NCBI RefSeq assembly: GCF_965655635.1
Contig: NZ_CBFHHE010000001.1
Coordinates: 87,755-151,754, forward strand
Reading direction: 5' to 3'
Length of the DNA stretch: 64,000 bases
Source of the DNA: Nereida sp965655635
GTDB taxonomy: Bacteria; Pseudomonadota; Alphaproteobacteria; Rhodobacterales; Rhodobacteraceae
The position numbers were made by a program, and so were the translations under genes. Shown in pieces: positions 35,582-47,314 of this stretch. Position 1 is the first letter of the stretch. Each line of letters begins with the position of its first letter. The notes beneath the pieces are model-generated. The model did not search any database, was not told where the DNA came from, and worked only from the letters and a program-made list of their open reading frames with translations.

Positions 35582-36319
35582 ATGAACGGTAAACGCATAT
35601 TGATCACCGGCGCGTCACGCGGCATTGGCGAAGCGGCCGCGCGGGTTTTGGCCGAACGCGGTGCGAAGGTTGCGGTTCTTGCGCGGAACGGCGCTGCCCT
35701 TGAAGCCCTTGCCGCAGACATAGGTGGCATCGCAATTACCGCAGACGTTAGCGATTTCGCCTCAATGGAAAAAGCCGTGGCGAAAGTGGTTGCTGAGTGG
35801 GGCGGCTTGGATGTTTTGGTCAATAACGCAGGCCTGATCGACCCGATTGCGCGCATTGAAGACAGCGACCCTGCCGCTTGGGGGCAGATCGTCGATGTGA
35901 ACCTTAAGGGCGTCTATTATGGTATCCGCGCGGCGCTTCCCGCAATGGACCAAGGCACGATCATCAATATTTCCTCAGGTGCAGCGACGGGCGCGCTGGA
36001 AGGGTGGTCACACTACTGCGCCACTAAAGCCGCAGTGCTGAGCCTGACCAAATGTACGCATCTGGAAAACGCATCCCGCGGAATTGTCTGTGTAGGCCTT
36101 AGCCCCGGAACAGTCGCCACGGACATGCAGCGCGACATCGCCAAAAGTGGCATCAACGCCGTCAGCCAAATGTCATGGGACGCACATATCCCTGCTGAAT
36201 GGGTCGGCAAAGCGATCGCATACTTATGCGGGCCGGACGGTGCGAAATACGCAGGCACAGACTTCAGCATCAAAACCCCAGAGGGCCGCGCAGCCGTCGG
36301 ATTGCCAGCACCGTCTTAA
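35582..36319 (+). CDS. Short-chain dehydrogenase/reductase
   Basis: A 245-residue Rossmann-fold oxidoreductase. The cofactor motif is TGASRGIGE (residues ~8-16), followed by NNAG and the catalytic Ser/Tyr/Lys (ISSGAATGALEGWSHYCATK). Substrate unknown. It lies ahead of the AI-2E/hdaA/ppk/ppx block on the same strand with a 60-base gap and may be read with it. Confidence 0.92.
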   Translation: MNGKRILITGASRGIGEAAARVLAERGAKVAVLARNGAALEALAADIGGIAITADVSDFASMEKAVAKVVAEWGGLDVLVNNAGLIDPIARIEDSDPAAWGQIVDVNLKGVYYGIRAALPAMDQGTIINISSGAATGALEGWSHYCATKAAVLSLTKCTHLENASRGIVCVGLSPGTVATDMQRDIAKSGINAVSQMSWDAHIPAEWVGKAIAYLCGPDGAKYAGTDFSIKTPEGRAAVGLPAPS

Positions 36320-36379
36320 CAGGCGATATTGCTTGAAACCGCTCGTGCAAGACGCGATGTAGGTCCAAAGGAGACGGCA

Positions 36380-37483
36380 ATGGCCCTGCCCATCGAACAA
36401 CAAGCAAAGTACTGGGGAATTGCAGCGGCGGTTGTCTTTGCGATCCTGTGGTTTTTGGGCGACGTAATCCTGCCCTTCGTGCTTGGCAGCGCGATCGCCT
36501 ACTGCCTTGATCCCCTCGCGGACCGGCTGGAAAAATTAGGCGTGAGCCGCGTTCTGGCGACCGTAACCATCACCATCGTCGCGATCTTGATCTTCTGTCT
36601 CTCCTTCTTATTGATAATACCGTCGTTGCTTGAACAAGCAGGCCTGTTGGTGAACACCGCGCCTGACGTGTTCGAGCGCCTGCGCGTGGCATTGACCGAA
36701 CGCTTCCCATCGTTGATTGACGACCAATCCGTGATGCGCAAACAACTCTCAAGCATCGGCGAAGCAATCCAAGCCAAGGGCGGCGCATTGGTCGAAGGGC
36801 TTTTGACCAGCGCAAAGGGTCTGATCAATATTTTGGTCCTGCTCGTATTGGTGCCTGTGGTTGCATTCTATCTGCTGCTCGATTGGGACAACATGACCGC
36901 CCGCGTCGATGAGCTTTTGCCCCGTGACCACGCCCCTACGATCCGCCGACTTGCCGGTGATATTGACGCGACCTTGGCAAGCTTCATTCGCGGCATGGGC
37001 ACGGTGTGTTTGGTCTTGGGAGCATATTACGCCGTGGCCCTTATGACCGTGGGGCTGCAATTTGGTCTGATCGTTGGTTTCATCGCAGGGCTTGTGACGT
37101 TTATTCCCTATGTGGGCGCGTTGGTGGGCGGCATTCTGGCGATCGGGTTGGCCCTTTTCCAATTCTGGGGCGGCACACAAATGATCGACGGCACAAGCGT
37201 TGAGGTAGCAACCGACTGGTTCCGTATCGGCGCTGTGGGAGTGATCTTCGTTATCGGTCAGGTGGTTGAAGGCAACGTACTTACCCCAAAACTCGTCGGC
37301 AAGTCCGTAGGTCTACATCCCGTCTGGCTTATTTTTGCACTGTCGGTTTTTGGGTCAATATTCGGCTTTGTCGGCATGCTTGTCGCGGTACCATTAGCCG
37401 CAATGATCGGCGTTTTGGTACGCTTTGGCTTTGAGCAATACACTGATGGCCGGCTATATCGCGGCCTTGATAAGCAGGACTAA
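36380..37483 (+). CDS. AI-2E/PerM-family membrane transporter
   Basis: A 367-residue polytopic inner-membrane protein of the AI-2E transporter family (~8 hydrophobic segments). Conserved parts are ILPFVLGSAIAYCLDPLADRLEKLGVSR, LVLVPVVAFYLLLDWD and FVIGQVVEGNVLTPKLVGKSVGLHPVWLIFAL. AAGGAG precedes the chosen ATG. The family covers quorum-signal export and Na+/H+ antiport, so the cargo is open. It begins a run with hdaA, ppk and ppx that is common in alphaproteobacteria. Confidence 0.9.
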   Translation: MALPIEQQAKYWGIAAAVVFAILWFLGDVILPFVLGSAIAYCLDPLADRLEKLGVSRVLATVTITIVAILIFCLSFLLIIPSLLEQAGLLVNTAPDVFERLRVALTERFPSLIDDQSVMRKQLSSIGEAIQAKGGALVEGLLTSAKGLINILVLLVLVPVVAFYLLLDWDNMTARVDELLPRDHAPTIRRLAGDIDATLASFIRGMGTVCLVLGAYYAVALMTVGLQFGLIVGFIAGLVTFIPYVGALVGGILAIGLALFQFWGGTQMIDGTSVEVATDWFRIGAVGVIFVIGQVVEGNVLTPKLVGKSVGLHPVWLIFALSVFGSIFGFVGMLVAVPLAAMIGVLVRFGFEQYTDGRLYRGLDKQD

Positions 37484-37492
37484 CCACTTTTA

Positions 37493-38152
37493 ATGCCACA
37501 ACAGCTAAGCTTTGATCTGCCGTCCCGCACGGCGCTTGGACGCGATGACTTTTTCATAAGCGAGGCCAATGCGCTAGCCGTTGCCCAAGTAGAACAAGAC
37601 GATCTGTGGCCAAACGGCAAGCTTGTCCTTAGTGGACCAAAAGGTGCGGGCAAAACCCACTTATCCCACGTGTGGGCCAGCCAGTCAGGCGCCAAGATCA
37701 TAGATGCCGCCAGCCTTGAGATGCCCGAAGAAAATGCTGTTGTCGTTGAAGACGTGCACACTATTGCGGGCCACCGTGACGCCGAAGAGATGCTGTTTCA
37801 CATCCATAACGCGGTTTTGGGCCGTGGGGGACGGCTTCTTTTTACAGGGATCGGCGCGCCAAACCACTGGCCCATCGCACTTGCGGATTTGGCCAGCCGT
37901 CTGCAGGGCACGGCACTCGTACAAATAGATGAGCCGGACGACATGTTGCTGATGGCGGTCTTGGTTAAGGGCTTTGCCGACCGACAGTTGCAACCCACAC
38001 CTGCCGTGCTGACCTACCTTTTGCGCCATTCCGAGCGTAGCTTTGCCCACGCCCACCAGATCGTCGCCGCTATGGATAAACGCGCCTTGTCAGAGCGCCG
38101 AACGATCAACCGTGATTTGGCACGGGATGTTTTGGCTGACCTTGCACACTAA
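37493..38152 (+). CDS. hdaA: DnaA-homologous regulatory protein HdaA
   Basis: A 219-residue DnaA-like AAA+ protein without the DNA-binding domain. Walker A is LSGPKGAGKTHLSHVW, the Walker B region VVVEDVHTIAG, and sensor II-like AHQIVAAMDKRALSERR. MPQQLSFDLP at the N-terminus is the usual clamp-binding motif (QLSFDL). With the beta clamp it stimulates DnaA-ATP hydrolysis to prevent re-initiation. It begins nine bases after the AI-2E gene. Confidence 0.92.
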   Translation: MPQQLSFDLPSRTALGRDDFFISEANALAVAQVEQDDLWPNGKLVLSGPKGAGKTHLSHVWASQSGAKIIDAASLEMPEENAVVVEDVHTIAGHRDAEEMLFHIHNAVLGRGGRLLFTGIGAPNHWPIALADLASRLQGTALVQIDEPDDMLLMAVLVKGFADRQLQPTPAVLTYLLRHSERSFAHAHQIVAAMDKRALSERRTINRDLARDVLADLAH

Positions 38153-38221
38153 ATCGCGCTGCACGTAACCAAAGTGGCAATCGTTACTTCGGTGTTACAA
38201 ATATCCATGTATAACTATGCC

Positions 38222-40387
38222 ATGACTCACGCAAATTTCCTTGATCACCCTTTTCCTGCGCCCATCGAAATCGACGCAAACACAAGCGGACCGGACCGTT
38301 TTTTTAACCGCGAAGCCTCGTGGTTGGCATTCAACTGGCGGGTACTTGAGGAAGCGGCAAACCCCAAAGTCCCACTGCTTGAGCGGCTTAGGTTTGTGTC
38401 CATTTCAGCAACTAACTTGGACGAATTTTATACCGTGCGAGTGGCCGGACTGCGCGAGCTTGATGATGCAGGCAATCTGACGCCCGCCGCGGACGGGCTA
38501 ACGCCCGCACAACAGCTGGCCATGATCAACACCAATGCTGGTGCTTTGATGGCCAAACAACAAGACGTGTTCAGTGTGCTGCGCGATCAAATGGAACACG
38601 AAGGCATCACCATTCTTGAGCGTGATGAGCTGACCCCTTCTGATCTGGAATTTTTGAACGAGCATTTTCTCAGTCAGGTTTTTCCGGTCCTGTCACCGCT
38701 GGCCATTGATCCAGCCCACCCGTTTCCATTTATCCCAAATGCCGGTCTGTCACTTGCCCTGCAACTTGAGCGCCGCCGCGATAAAGAACCCCTGCAAGCC
38801 CTGTTGCCGATCCCCGCGCAGATTGACCGTTTTGTCCGCATGCCCGGTGATGCTGTGCGTTTCCTGCCTGTCGAAGACCTTATGCTGCTGCGTCTTGATA
38901 CGATCTTTCCCGGCTATGCAACTGTTGGGCAATGCCTGTTTCGCATTTTGCGCGACAGTGATTTGGAAGTTGAAGAAGAAGCAGAAGACCTTGTGCGCGA
39001 ATTTGAAACCGCGCTGAAACGCCGCCGCCGTGGTGAGGTTATCCGAGTTGAATTGTCTACCGGCGCACCCGCGGCACTGCGCAAGATGCTGATGCACAAC
39101 CTTGATGTCGAAGACAGTGAGATCGTTGACGTATCAGGGGTTGTTGGCGTTGCAGACCTGTCAGCGCTGATCATCAAAGACCGAAGCGACTTGATGTGGC
39201 CTGGGTTCAAGCCACGCGTGCCTGAACGGGTTATGGACCACGACGCTGATATGTTTGCGGCCATCCGCCAAAAAGACATGCTGCTGCACCACCCCTATGA
39301 GACTTTCGATATGGTGGTCAGGTTTGTTCAGCAGGCCGCCCGTGACCCCAATGTGTTGGCCATCAAGCAAACGCTTTATCGGACGTCCAAGAATTCCCCG
39401 ATCGTGTCAGCACTTTGCGAAGCGGCAGAGGACGGCAAATCCGTCACCGCACTGGTGGAACTAAAAGCGCGATTTGATGAGGCTGCCAACATTCGCCAAT
39501 CGCGCCGCCTTGAGCGCGCGGGCGCTCATGTTGTTTACGGCTTTATGACCCTTAAGACCCACGCCAAGATCAGCACTGTCGTTCGTCGCGAAGGTGACCA
39601 ACTGGTCACATACACCCACTACGGCACTGGGAATTATCACCCTGATACAGCCCGTATTTACACTGATGTATCGCTCTTTACGTGCGATCCCGCCCTGGGG
39701 CGTGATGCCACCAAAGTGTTCAATTTCCTCTCGGGCTATGCAGAGCCCGAAGTTCTGGAAAACCTATCGATCAGCCCTATGACCCTGAAATCAACACTGC
39801 TTGAGCGGATCGAGGAAGAGGCAAAACACGCCCGCGAAGGCCGCCCTGCCGCCATTTGGGCCAAAATGAACAGCCTGATCGAGGCAAATGTGATCGACGC
39901 GCTTTATGCCGCCAGCCAAGCCGGTGTGCAAATCAGCCTCGTGGTGCGCGGTATTTGTGGACTGAAGCCCGGTATCAAAGGGCTGTCAGAAAATATTCGT
40001 GTCAAGTCAATCGTCGGACGCTTCTTGGAGCACAGCCGCATTGTATGTTTCGGCAATGGCAAAGGCCTGCCCAGCAAAAAAGCACGGGTCTACATCAGCT
40101 CCGCAGATTGGATGGGGCGGAACCTTAACCGACGCGTCGAGACTTTAGTTGAGATCAAAAACCCCACCGTCAAAGCACAGATTGTCAGCCAAGTGATGGC
40201 GGCTAATTTGGCTGACGTTGCGCAAAGCTGGGTGATGGACGGCAACGGCAACTGGACCCGCCCCGACATCCCTGAAGACAGCTTTGCGTTTAATTGTCAC
40301 CGTTTCTTTATGGAAAACCCGTCGCTTTCTGGGCGGGGCTCCGCAGGTGCAGCAGACGTGCCCAAATTAACCCACACCGAAGACTAA
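38222..40387 (+). CDS. ppk: Polyphosphate kinase 1
   Basis: About 721 residues; makes polyphosphate from ATP. Family order: N-terminal domain starting DRFFNREASWLAFNWRVLEEA, head domain, and two PLD-like C domains. The expected phospho-His is in KTHAKIST, the second His in LEHSRIVCFGNG, with YGTGNYHPDTARIYTDVSLFTC between. I used the ATG giving MTHANFLDHPFPAP, since the frame extension upstream lies in a non-conserved leader. ppx follows 83 bases later. Confidence 0.95.
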   Translation: MTHANFLDHPFPAPIEIDANTSGPDRFFNREASWLAFNWRVLEEAANPKVPLLERLRFVSISATNLDEFYTVRVAGLRELDDAGNLTPAADGLTPAQQLAMINTNAGALMAKQQDVFSVLRDQMEHEGITILERDELTPSDLEFLNEHFLSQVFPVLSPLAIDPAHPFPFIPNAGLSLALQLERRRDKEPLQALLPIPAQIDRFVRMPGDAVRFLPVEDLMLLRLDTIFPGYATVGQCLFRILRDSDLEVEEEAEDLVREFETALKRRRRGEVIRVELSTGAPAALRKMLMHNLDVEDSEIVDVSGVVGVADLSALIIKDRSDLMWPGFKPRVPERVMDHDADMFAAIRQKDMLLHHPYETFDMVVRFVQQAARDPNVLAIKQTLYRTSKNSPIVSALCEAAEDGKSVTALVELKARFDEAANIRQSRRLERAGAHVVYGFMTLKTHAKISTVVRREGDQLVTYTHYGTGNYHPDTARIYTDVSLFTCDPALGRDATKVFNFLSGYAEPEVLENLSISPMTLKSTLLERIEEEAKHAREGRPAAIWAKMNSLIEANVIDALYAASQAGVQISLVVRGICGLKPGIKGLSENIRVKSIVGRFLEHSRIVCFGNGKGLPSKKARVYISSADWMGRNLNRRVETLVEIKNPTVKAQIVSQVMAANLADVAQSWVMDGNGNWTRPDIPEDSFAFNCHRFFMENPSLSGRGSAGAADVPKLTHTED

Positions 40388-40470
40388 CGTCGCGGCGCTG
40401 TTTCTAGGATTGTGCGCCAAGACCAAAATCGGCCATACAAGGGGCGCAAGTGGCCAAAGACGGATGCGCA

Positions 40471-42054
40471 ATGACCAAAACCAGCACCCCCAAAAGCGCT
40501 CCGCGTCAAGACAGTATTGGCGATGACATTTCCGAATGGGGCCCTTTCGGCAGGCCCCTTTTCCAAGAGACGTCGGCGCGTGCTTTGTCACGGGTTGGTG
40601 TGATTGATGTTGGCTCAAACTCAGTTCGTTTGGTCATTTTTGATGGCGCTGCACGGTCACCCGCCTATTTCTACAACGAAAAAATCATGTGCGGCTTGGG
40701 GGCGGGGCTTGCCGAAACAGGTCATCTAAATCCCGAAGGACGAACCCGTGCGCTGGCCGCTATTTTGCGCTTTGTAAAACTTGCCGAAGGCTTGGGGATC
40801 CCACCACTGACAGCCGTTGCCACGGCCGCCGTGCGCGAAGCCTCTGACGGGCTGGCCTTTCGAGACGAGGTCGAGGCGCAAACCGGCCTGAAGCTTTGGA
40901 TCATCGACGGCAAAGAAGAGGCGCGCCTTTCAGCGCAAGGTGTATTGCTTGGCTGGCCCAAATCATATGGGCTGGTGTGCGACATCGGTGGCGCCTCGCT
41001 TGAGTTGGCCGAGTTGCGTGACGGACGGGTTGGTAAGCGCGAAACATCGCCTTTGGGTCCCCTCAAGCTGCGCGATATCAAAGGCGGCAAGAAAGGGCGC
41101 AAGGCCCACATCGAAGCGGTCATGGATGAGTTGCACGCAAAAATGGGCGACCAAAATCACCGTTTATTCTTAGTAGGCGGTTCGTGGCGGGCCATCGCAC
41201 GCATTGATATGGAGCGCTTGGGCTATCCGCTGCACGTGCTGCACGAATACCGGATGACATCGAGATCCCTGCGTGCCACTACCCAATTTGTAGCTGGCCA
41301 CGACCTTGAGGAGTTGCGCCAATTGTGCGGCATTTCGGGCAGCCGGATGGCGCTTGTGCCCTACGCCCTTGAGGTGCTCAAAGTGCTGACCAACCGTTTC
41401 AAGCCCAAAGACATCGCCATCTCAAGCTATGGGATCCGTGAAGGCATGCTGTATGAGCAGATGCCACAGCGCCTGCGCGAACGTGATCCATTGATCGAAG
41501 CCTGCCGCTTTGCAGAAGATAAAGACGCCCGCCTGCCCGGTTTTGGTCGCACGCTTTATGCCTTTATCAAACCGCTGTTTCGCGCCCTACCCGATGGACG
41601 CAAGCGTATGGTGAAAGCCGCCTGTCTGCTTCATGACGTCAGCTGGCGTGCCCACCCTGACTACCGCGCGGAGGTGTGTTTTGACACTGCAACACGCGCA
41701 AATCTTGGTGGTTTGAAGCACGCAGAGCGCGTCTATCTTGGCCTTGCCCTGCTCCACCGCTACCGCAACAACCGCGAAGGCACGCGCTTTGAGGAGCTGT
41801 CTTCCCTGCTCCCTGTTGAGGCCCAGCGCGAGGCTGAAATTCTGGGCAAAGCCATTCGTTTTGGCGCGATGCTTTGGATGCAAGCAGGCATGCCTATGGG
41901 CGAGCTGAAGTGGTATCCCAAGAAAAAGGTTCTAGAGCTGGTTCTATCAGCGGATGCGCAGCCCCTTTACGGGGAGGTCGCCGAAGCGCGCTTTATGTCT
42001 CTGTGCAGCAGCCTAGATGCTACGCCACAAGTGAACATGCGCCGCCGCCGCTAA
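40471..42054 (+). CDS. ppx: Exopolyphosphatase / guanosine pentaphosphatase (Ppx/GppA)
   Basis: About 527 residues of the Ppx/GppA family (ASKHA fold). VGVIDVGSNSVRLVIFDG is the phosphate-1 motif, GLVCDIGGASLELAEL the phosphate-2 motif, and FLVGGSWRAIARID follows; the C-terminal half has the HD-like region KAACLLHDVSWRAHPDYR. A GTG 21 bases upstream has a better ribosome site (AAGGGG) and could be the true start. It degrades polyphosphate made by the ppk product, or trims pppGpp. Confidence 0.92.
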   Translation: MTKTSTPKSAPRQDSIGDDISEWGPFGRPLFQETSARALSRVGVIDVGSNSVRLVIFDGAARSPAYFYNEKIMCGLGAGLAETGHLNPEGRTRALAAILRFVKLAEGLGIPPLTAVATAAVREASDGLAFRDEVEAQTGLKLWIIDGKEEARLSAQGVLLGWPKSYGLVCDIGGASLELAELRDGRVGKRETSPLGPLKLRDIKGGKKGRKAHIEAVMDELHAKMGDQNHRLFLVGGSWRAIARIDMERLGYPLHVLHEYRMTSRSLRATTQFVAGHDLEELRQLCGISGSRMALVPYALEVLKVLTNRFKPKDIAISSYGIREGMLYEQMPQRLRERDPLIEACRFAEDKDARLPGFGRTLYAFIKPLFRALPDGRKRMVKAACLLHDVSWRAHPDYRAEVCFDTATRANLGGLKHAERVYLGLALLHRYRNNREGTRFEELSSLLPVEAQREAEILGKAIRFGAMLWMQAGMPMGELKWYPKKKVLELVLSADAQPLYGEVAEARFMSLCSSLDATPQVNMRRRR

Positions 42055-42434
42055 ATCTCGATCTGCCCGTCCGCTGAGGGTGCGTCCGAGTTCGGCGCCG
42101 CGTCATCTTTGCGGCGGATGATAATGTCCCCGTTCGGTAAAACCTCGGGCGCTTCATACCGTGTCGCGTCGTCGATCTTGTTTGCTAAATCACGCAACGC
42201 AGGGCCAAACTCTTCGATCAGCGCCTGCAAAGATGGCTCAAGAGCGTCCGACAGCTGATTCAAATCTTCCTTAAGCGGCTCTACTTCGTCTAACAGCCCC
42301 TCAAAGAACATCTCAAAACCGCGCTGCATCAACGATCGTTCGTCTTGCTCTGGCTGTTCTTGCGCCACGTCCTGTGCCGTAGCCGAAAGCGTCAAAGCAA
42401 AGGTTAGCGTTGCGACATAAAGAATACTTTTCAT
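42051..42434 (-). CDS. Small secreted/periplasmic protein of unknown function
   Basis: A 127-residue protein with a signal peptide (MKSILYVATLTFALTLSATAQ). The mature part is acidic and helical (LLDEVEPLKEDLNQLSDALEPSLQALIEEF), then a short strand part (YEAPEVLPNGDIIIRRKDD). AGGTG is well spaced before the chosen ATG. Homologues I recall in roseobacters carry uninformative names. Its end overlaps ppx by four bases, convergently. Confidence 0.75.
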   Translation of the reverse strand: MKSILYVATLTFALTLSATAQDVAQEQPEQDERSLMQRGFEMFFEGLLDEVEPLKEDLNQLSDALEPSLQALIEEFGPALRDLANKIDDATRYEAPEVLPNGDIIIRRKDDAAPNSDAPSADGQIEI

Positions 42435-42480
42435 ACCATTCACCTAAAATCGATTGTCCAAATTTGAAGTCCCAAAAGGC

Positions 42481-43164
42481 TCAGTGTACTTTTTGACCCG
42501 CAATTTCGTCCCAAGCAGCATTTACATCTATCAGACGTTTTTCAGCCATCCGCACAGCCTCTGCGGGCAAGCCGCGCGCAGCCAGACGGTCTGGATGGGT
42601 ATCACGCACAAGGGAACGCCATGCGGTTCTGATTTCGCTCAAACGAGTGCTCGGCGTGACACCTAGAACATCATAGGGGTCTTTGTGCGCGCCTTCCACA
42701 AACCGCGCGCGAAGCTGTCGGAATTGTGCCTCAGACAGCCCCATAATGTTCGAGACTTCGTGCAAAAAATCATCCTCGTTGGGATGATAAACACCGTCCG
42801 CCAATGCGATATGGAACAGCCCCTCCATCAAATCGCAAATCACATGACTGTCGCGTTCAAACATCTTGGCTATTCGCGCAGCATAGATATCAAAGCCCGC
42901 AACGTCTTGACGGGCAAGGTTAAAAACCCGTGCAGCCTGATCTTCTTCTTGTGCGGGAATATGGAAAACTTCGCGAAAAGCAGTGACCTCGTCACGGGTA
43001 ACATGCCCATCAGCTTTCGCCATTTTGGCCCCCAAAGCGATTACCGCAATGGTAAAACCAACAGTCCGCTCGGGCGGGGTGCGCAGCTTTTCAAATACGC
43101 TCGACAGGCCCTCACCCAAGGTGAGCGCAGACAACGCATCAGCTATTCGAGACCAAATCGACAT
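42481..43164 (-). CDS. TerB-like plus DnaJ-domain protein (DjlA-type)
   Basis: A 227-residue protein. Residues ~35-145 form a TerB-like helical domain (IAVIALGAKMAKADGHVTRDEVTAF). Residues ~163-225 form a J domain with the HPD motif intact (SLVRDTHPDRLAARG). The domain order is that of DjlA co-chaperones, but no N-terminal membrane anchor is obvious. Likely stimulates DnaK ATPase for particular clients. It lies upstream of the small secreted protein on the same strand (46-base gap). Confidence 0.9.
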   Translation of the reverse strand: MSIWSRIADALSALTLGEGLSSVFEKLRTPPERTVGFTIAVIALGAKMAKADGHVTRDEVTAFREVFHIPAQEEDQAARVFNLARQDVAGFDIYAARIAKMFERDSHVICDLMEGLFHIALADGVYHPNEDDFLHEVSNIMGLSEAQFRQLRARFVEGAHKDPYDVLGVTPSTRLSEIRTAWRSLVRDTHPDRLAARGLPAEAVRMAEKRLIDVNAAWDEIAGQKVH

Positions 43165-43376
43165 ACCGCCAAGTTACGCCTTTTTGAGACCTTTGTCAGT
43201 GCAAAGCGCCGTTCCAACACATGTAAATCAGACAGGCTTGCTACAACGGTGAAATTACGGTTAATTTCGGACGATTTCGCAGGTCAGATATCTTGAAAAT
43301 CACCTGCTAAACACCATTTCAAAATCATGTGACAGCAAAAGCTGTTCCCCACAACAATAACCAAGTGGACAGTCAA

Positions 43377-44561
43377 ATGCCCTTACAACGCGCTATCGAT
43401 CGCTTCTTTTCCTCCGAGGCCTCCGGCGGGATCTTACTAATGCTCTCTGCCGTGGCGGCGCTTATCGTCGCAAACTCGGCGCTCGCACCATTTTATGAGA
43501 GCTGGTTGAACTCCTACTTCTCGGTCAAACTTAACGATGAGGGCATCGCCAAGCCTCTGATCTTGTGGATCAACGATGGTTTGATGGCGATCTTCTTCTT
43601 TCTGATCGGTCTTGAACTGAAGAAAGAGCTGCTTGAAGGCAAACTGAAAAATCCGCGCGATGTGGTGCTTCCGGGTATGGCCGCTGTTGGTGGTATGGTT
43701 GTTCCAGCACTTGTTTTCTTCGCCTTGAACTTTGGCCTTGTCAGCATCAAAGGCTGGGCCATCCCCGCCGCAACAGACATTGCCTTTGCCCTAGGTGTCC
43801 TTGCACTGATGGGTGACCGCGTGCCGTCCTCGCTTAAGGTGTTCTTGCTGACCCTTGCGATTTTGGATGACATGGGTGCGATCATCATTATCGCGTTGTT
43901 CTACACAGCCAATCTGCAGGTCGATTATCTCTATCTCGCGCTGATCCCGCTGGCTGGTATGGTGATGCTTAACCTCAAAGGTGCGCACCGTATTGCGCCG
44001 TTCATCTTGCTTGCAACAATCATGTGGGTCTTTGTTTTGAAGTCAGGCGTTCACGCAACGCTGGCCGGTGTTGTTGCGGCGTTCTGTATCCCGCTCAAGG
44101 ACAAATGGGGCAAGTCACCGCTGCACTCGCTTGAGCACGCTTTGTCACCTTACGTGCTGTACCTGATCGTGCCGATCTTTGCTTTTGCTAACGCAGGCGT
44201 GGTCTTCAAGGGAATGTCCATAACCGACATCTTCCTACCGCTACCACTTGGTATTGCGCTTGGCTTGATTGTCGGTAAGCAGGTCGGTGTCTTCGGCGTA
44301 ACATGGCTGATGGTCAAATCGGGGCTGGCAAAATTGCCCGCTGGTGCCAAGTGGTTGCACATCTACGGCGTTGCCTGTCTTGCCGGTATCGGCTTCACAA
44401 TGTCGCTGTTCATCGGCTCACTCAGCTTTGATGATCCGGCCTTGATGAACCAAGTCCGCGTAGGCGTTCTGGCAGGCTCTGTCGTGTCTGCAATTCTTGG
44501 CTTTACGGCCCTCAAGATTGCCGCGCGACGCGACGAAAAAGAACAAGCCGTCGCCGCTTAG
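43377..44561 (+). CDS. nhaA: Na+/H+ antiporter NhaA
   Basis: About 394 residues, 12 transmembrane segments. The ion-binding Asp pair is present in LTLAILDDMGAIIIIALFY; ATDIAFALGVLALMG and the C-terminal LAGIGFTMSLFIGSLSF are family hallmarks. I chose the ATG giving MPLQRAIDRFFSSEASGG; a GTG 48 bases upstream is possible. It exports Na+ at alkaline pH, sensible in a marine bacterium. Confidence 0.94.
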   Translation: MPLQRAIDRFFSSEASGGILLMLSAVAALIVANSALAPFYESWLNSYFSVKLNDEGIAKPLILWINDGLMAIFFFLIGLELKKELLEGKLKNPRDVVLPGMAAVGGMVVPALVFFALNFGLVSIKGWAIPAATDIAFALGVLALMGDRVPSSLKVFLLTLAILDDMGAIIIIALFYTANLQVDYLYLALIPLAGMVMLNLKGAHRIAPFILLATIMWVFVLKSGVHATLAGVVAAFCIPLKDKWGKSPLHSLEHALSPYVLYLIVPIFAFANAGVVFKGMSITDIFLPLPLGIALGLIVGKQVGVFGVTWLMVKSGLAKLPAGAKWLHIYGVACLAGIGFTMSLFIGSLSFDDPALMNQVRVGVLAGSVVSAILGFTALKIAARRDEKEQAVAA

Positions 44562-44583
44562 GGCACGCTCTTAAACTAACAAC

Positions 44584-44614
44584 AAAAAGCCCACGCATCA
44601 CGCGTGGGCTTTTT
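44584..44614. terminator. Bidirectional terminator between nhaA and mcm
   Basis: A perfect 13-bp stem (AAAAAGCCCACGC with GCGTGGGCTTTTT) and 5-base loop; both convergent strands end in a T run. Confidence 0.92.
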
Positions 44615-44640
44615 CGTTTCCTACCTTCGCTTGAGACGGC

Positions 44641-46782
<2,142 letters not shown>

Positions 46783-46833
46783 CTGAGCCTCCTTGGGCTG
46801 TGCAACGGGAAATTGGTGATTATATCATTGGGT

Positions 46834-47313
46834 ATGAAACGAGTTTTGGCATTCGCGCTTGGCGCATTTATCAGTTGTGGTCCGGCCCTTGCGGCTGACA
46901 CCCCCTTGTCACCCGCGCTGTCGCCAGTGGATGAATGGCGCGCTGATCGGGCGGTGATACTGTCCACAGACGCAGTTACCCTTGATGATTTCAAATGGCT
47001 CGCACGGCCCATTGTTGTCTTCGCCGACAGCCCGAATGACCCGCGTTTCATCGAGCAAATGGAGCTGCTTGCCGCCCGCGCAGATGATCTGGCCGAGCGC
47101 GACGTGGTTGTGATGGTGGATACAGCGCCCTCTGCTAACTCTGCGCTGCGCAAAAAGCTGCGACCACGCGGATTTATGCTGGCGTTGATCGGCAAAGACG
47201 GTGGCATCAAACTGCGCAAACCGTTTCCGTGGGACGTACGCGAACTGTCACGGACCATCGATAAAATGCCCGTACGCAAGCGTGAAATCCGCGAAGGTCT
47301 GACGGCGGAATAA
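46834..47313 (+). CDS. DUF4174 family exported protein
   Basis: A 159-residue protein with a signal peptide (MKRVLAFALGAFISCGPALAA), then a DUF4174 domain (RPIVVFADSPNDPRFIEQMELLAARADDLAERDVVVMVDT..., GFMLALIGKDGGIKLRKPFPWDVREL). The fold is thioredoxin-like by appearance but lacks a CxxC. Function unknown. It diverges from mcm and converges with the membrane-protein gene, ending two bases from it. Confidence 0.85.
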   Translation: MKRVLAFALGAFISCGPALAADTPLSPALSPVDEWRADRAVILSTDAVTLDDFKWLARPIVVFADSPNDPRFIEQMELLAARADDLAERDVVVMVDTAPSANSALRKKLRPRGFMLALIGKDGGIKLRKPFPWDVRELSRTIDKMPVRKREIREGLTAE

Positions 47314-47314
47314 C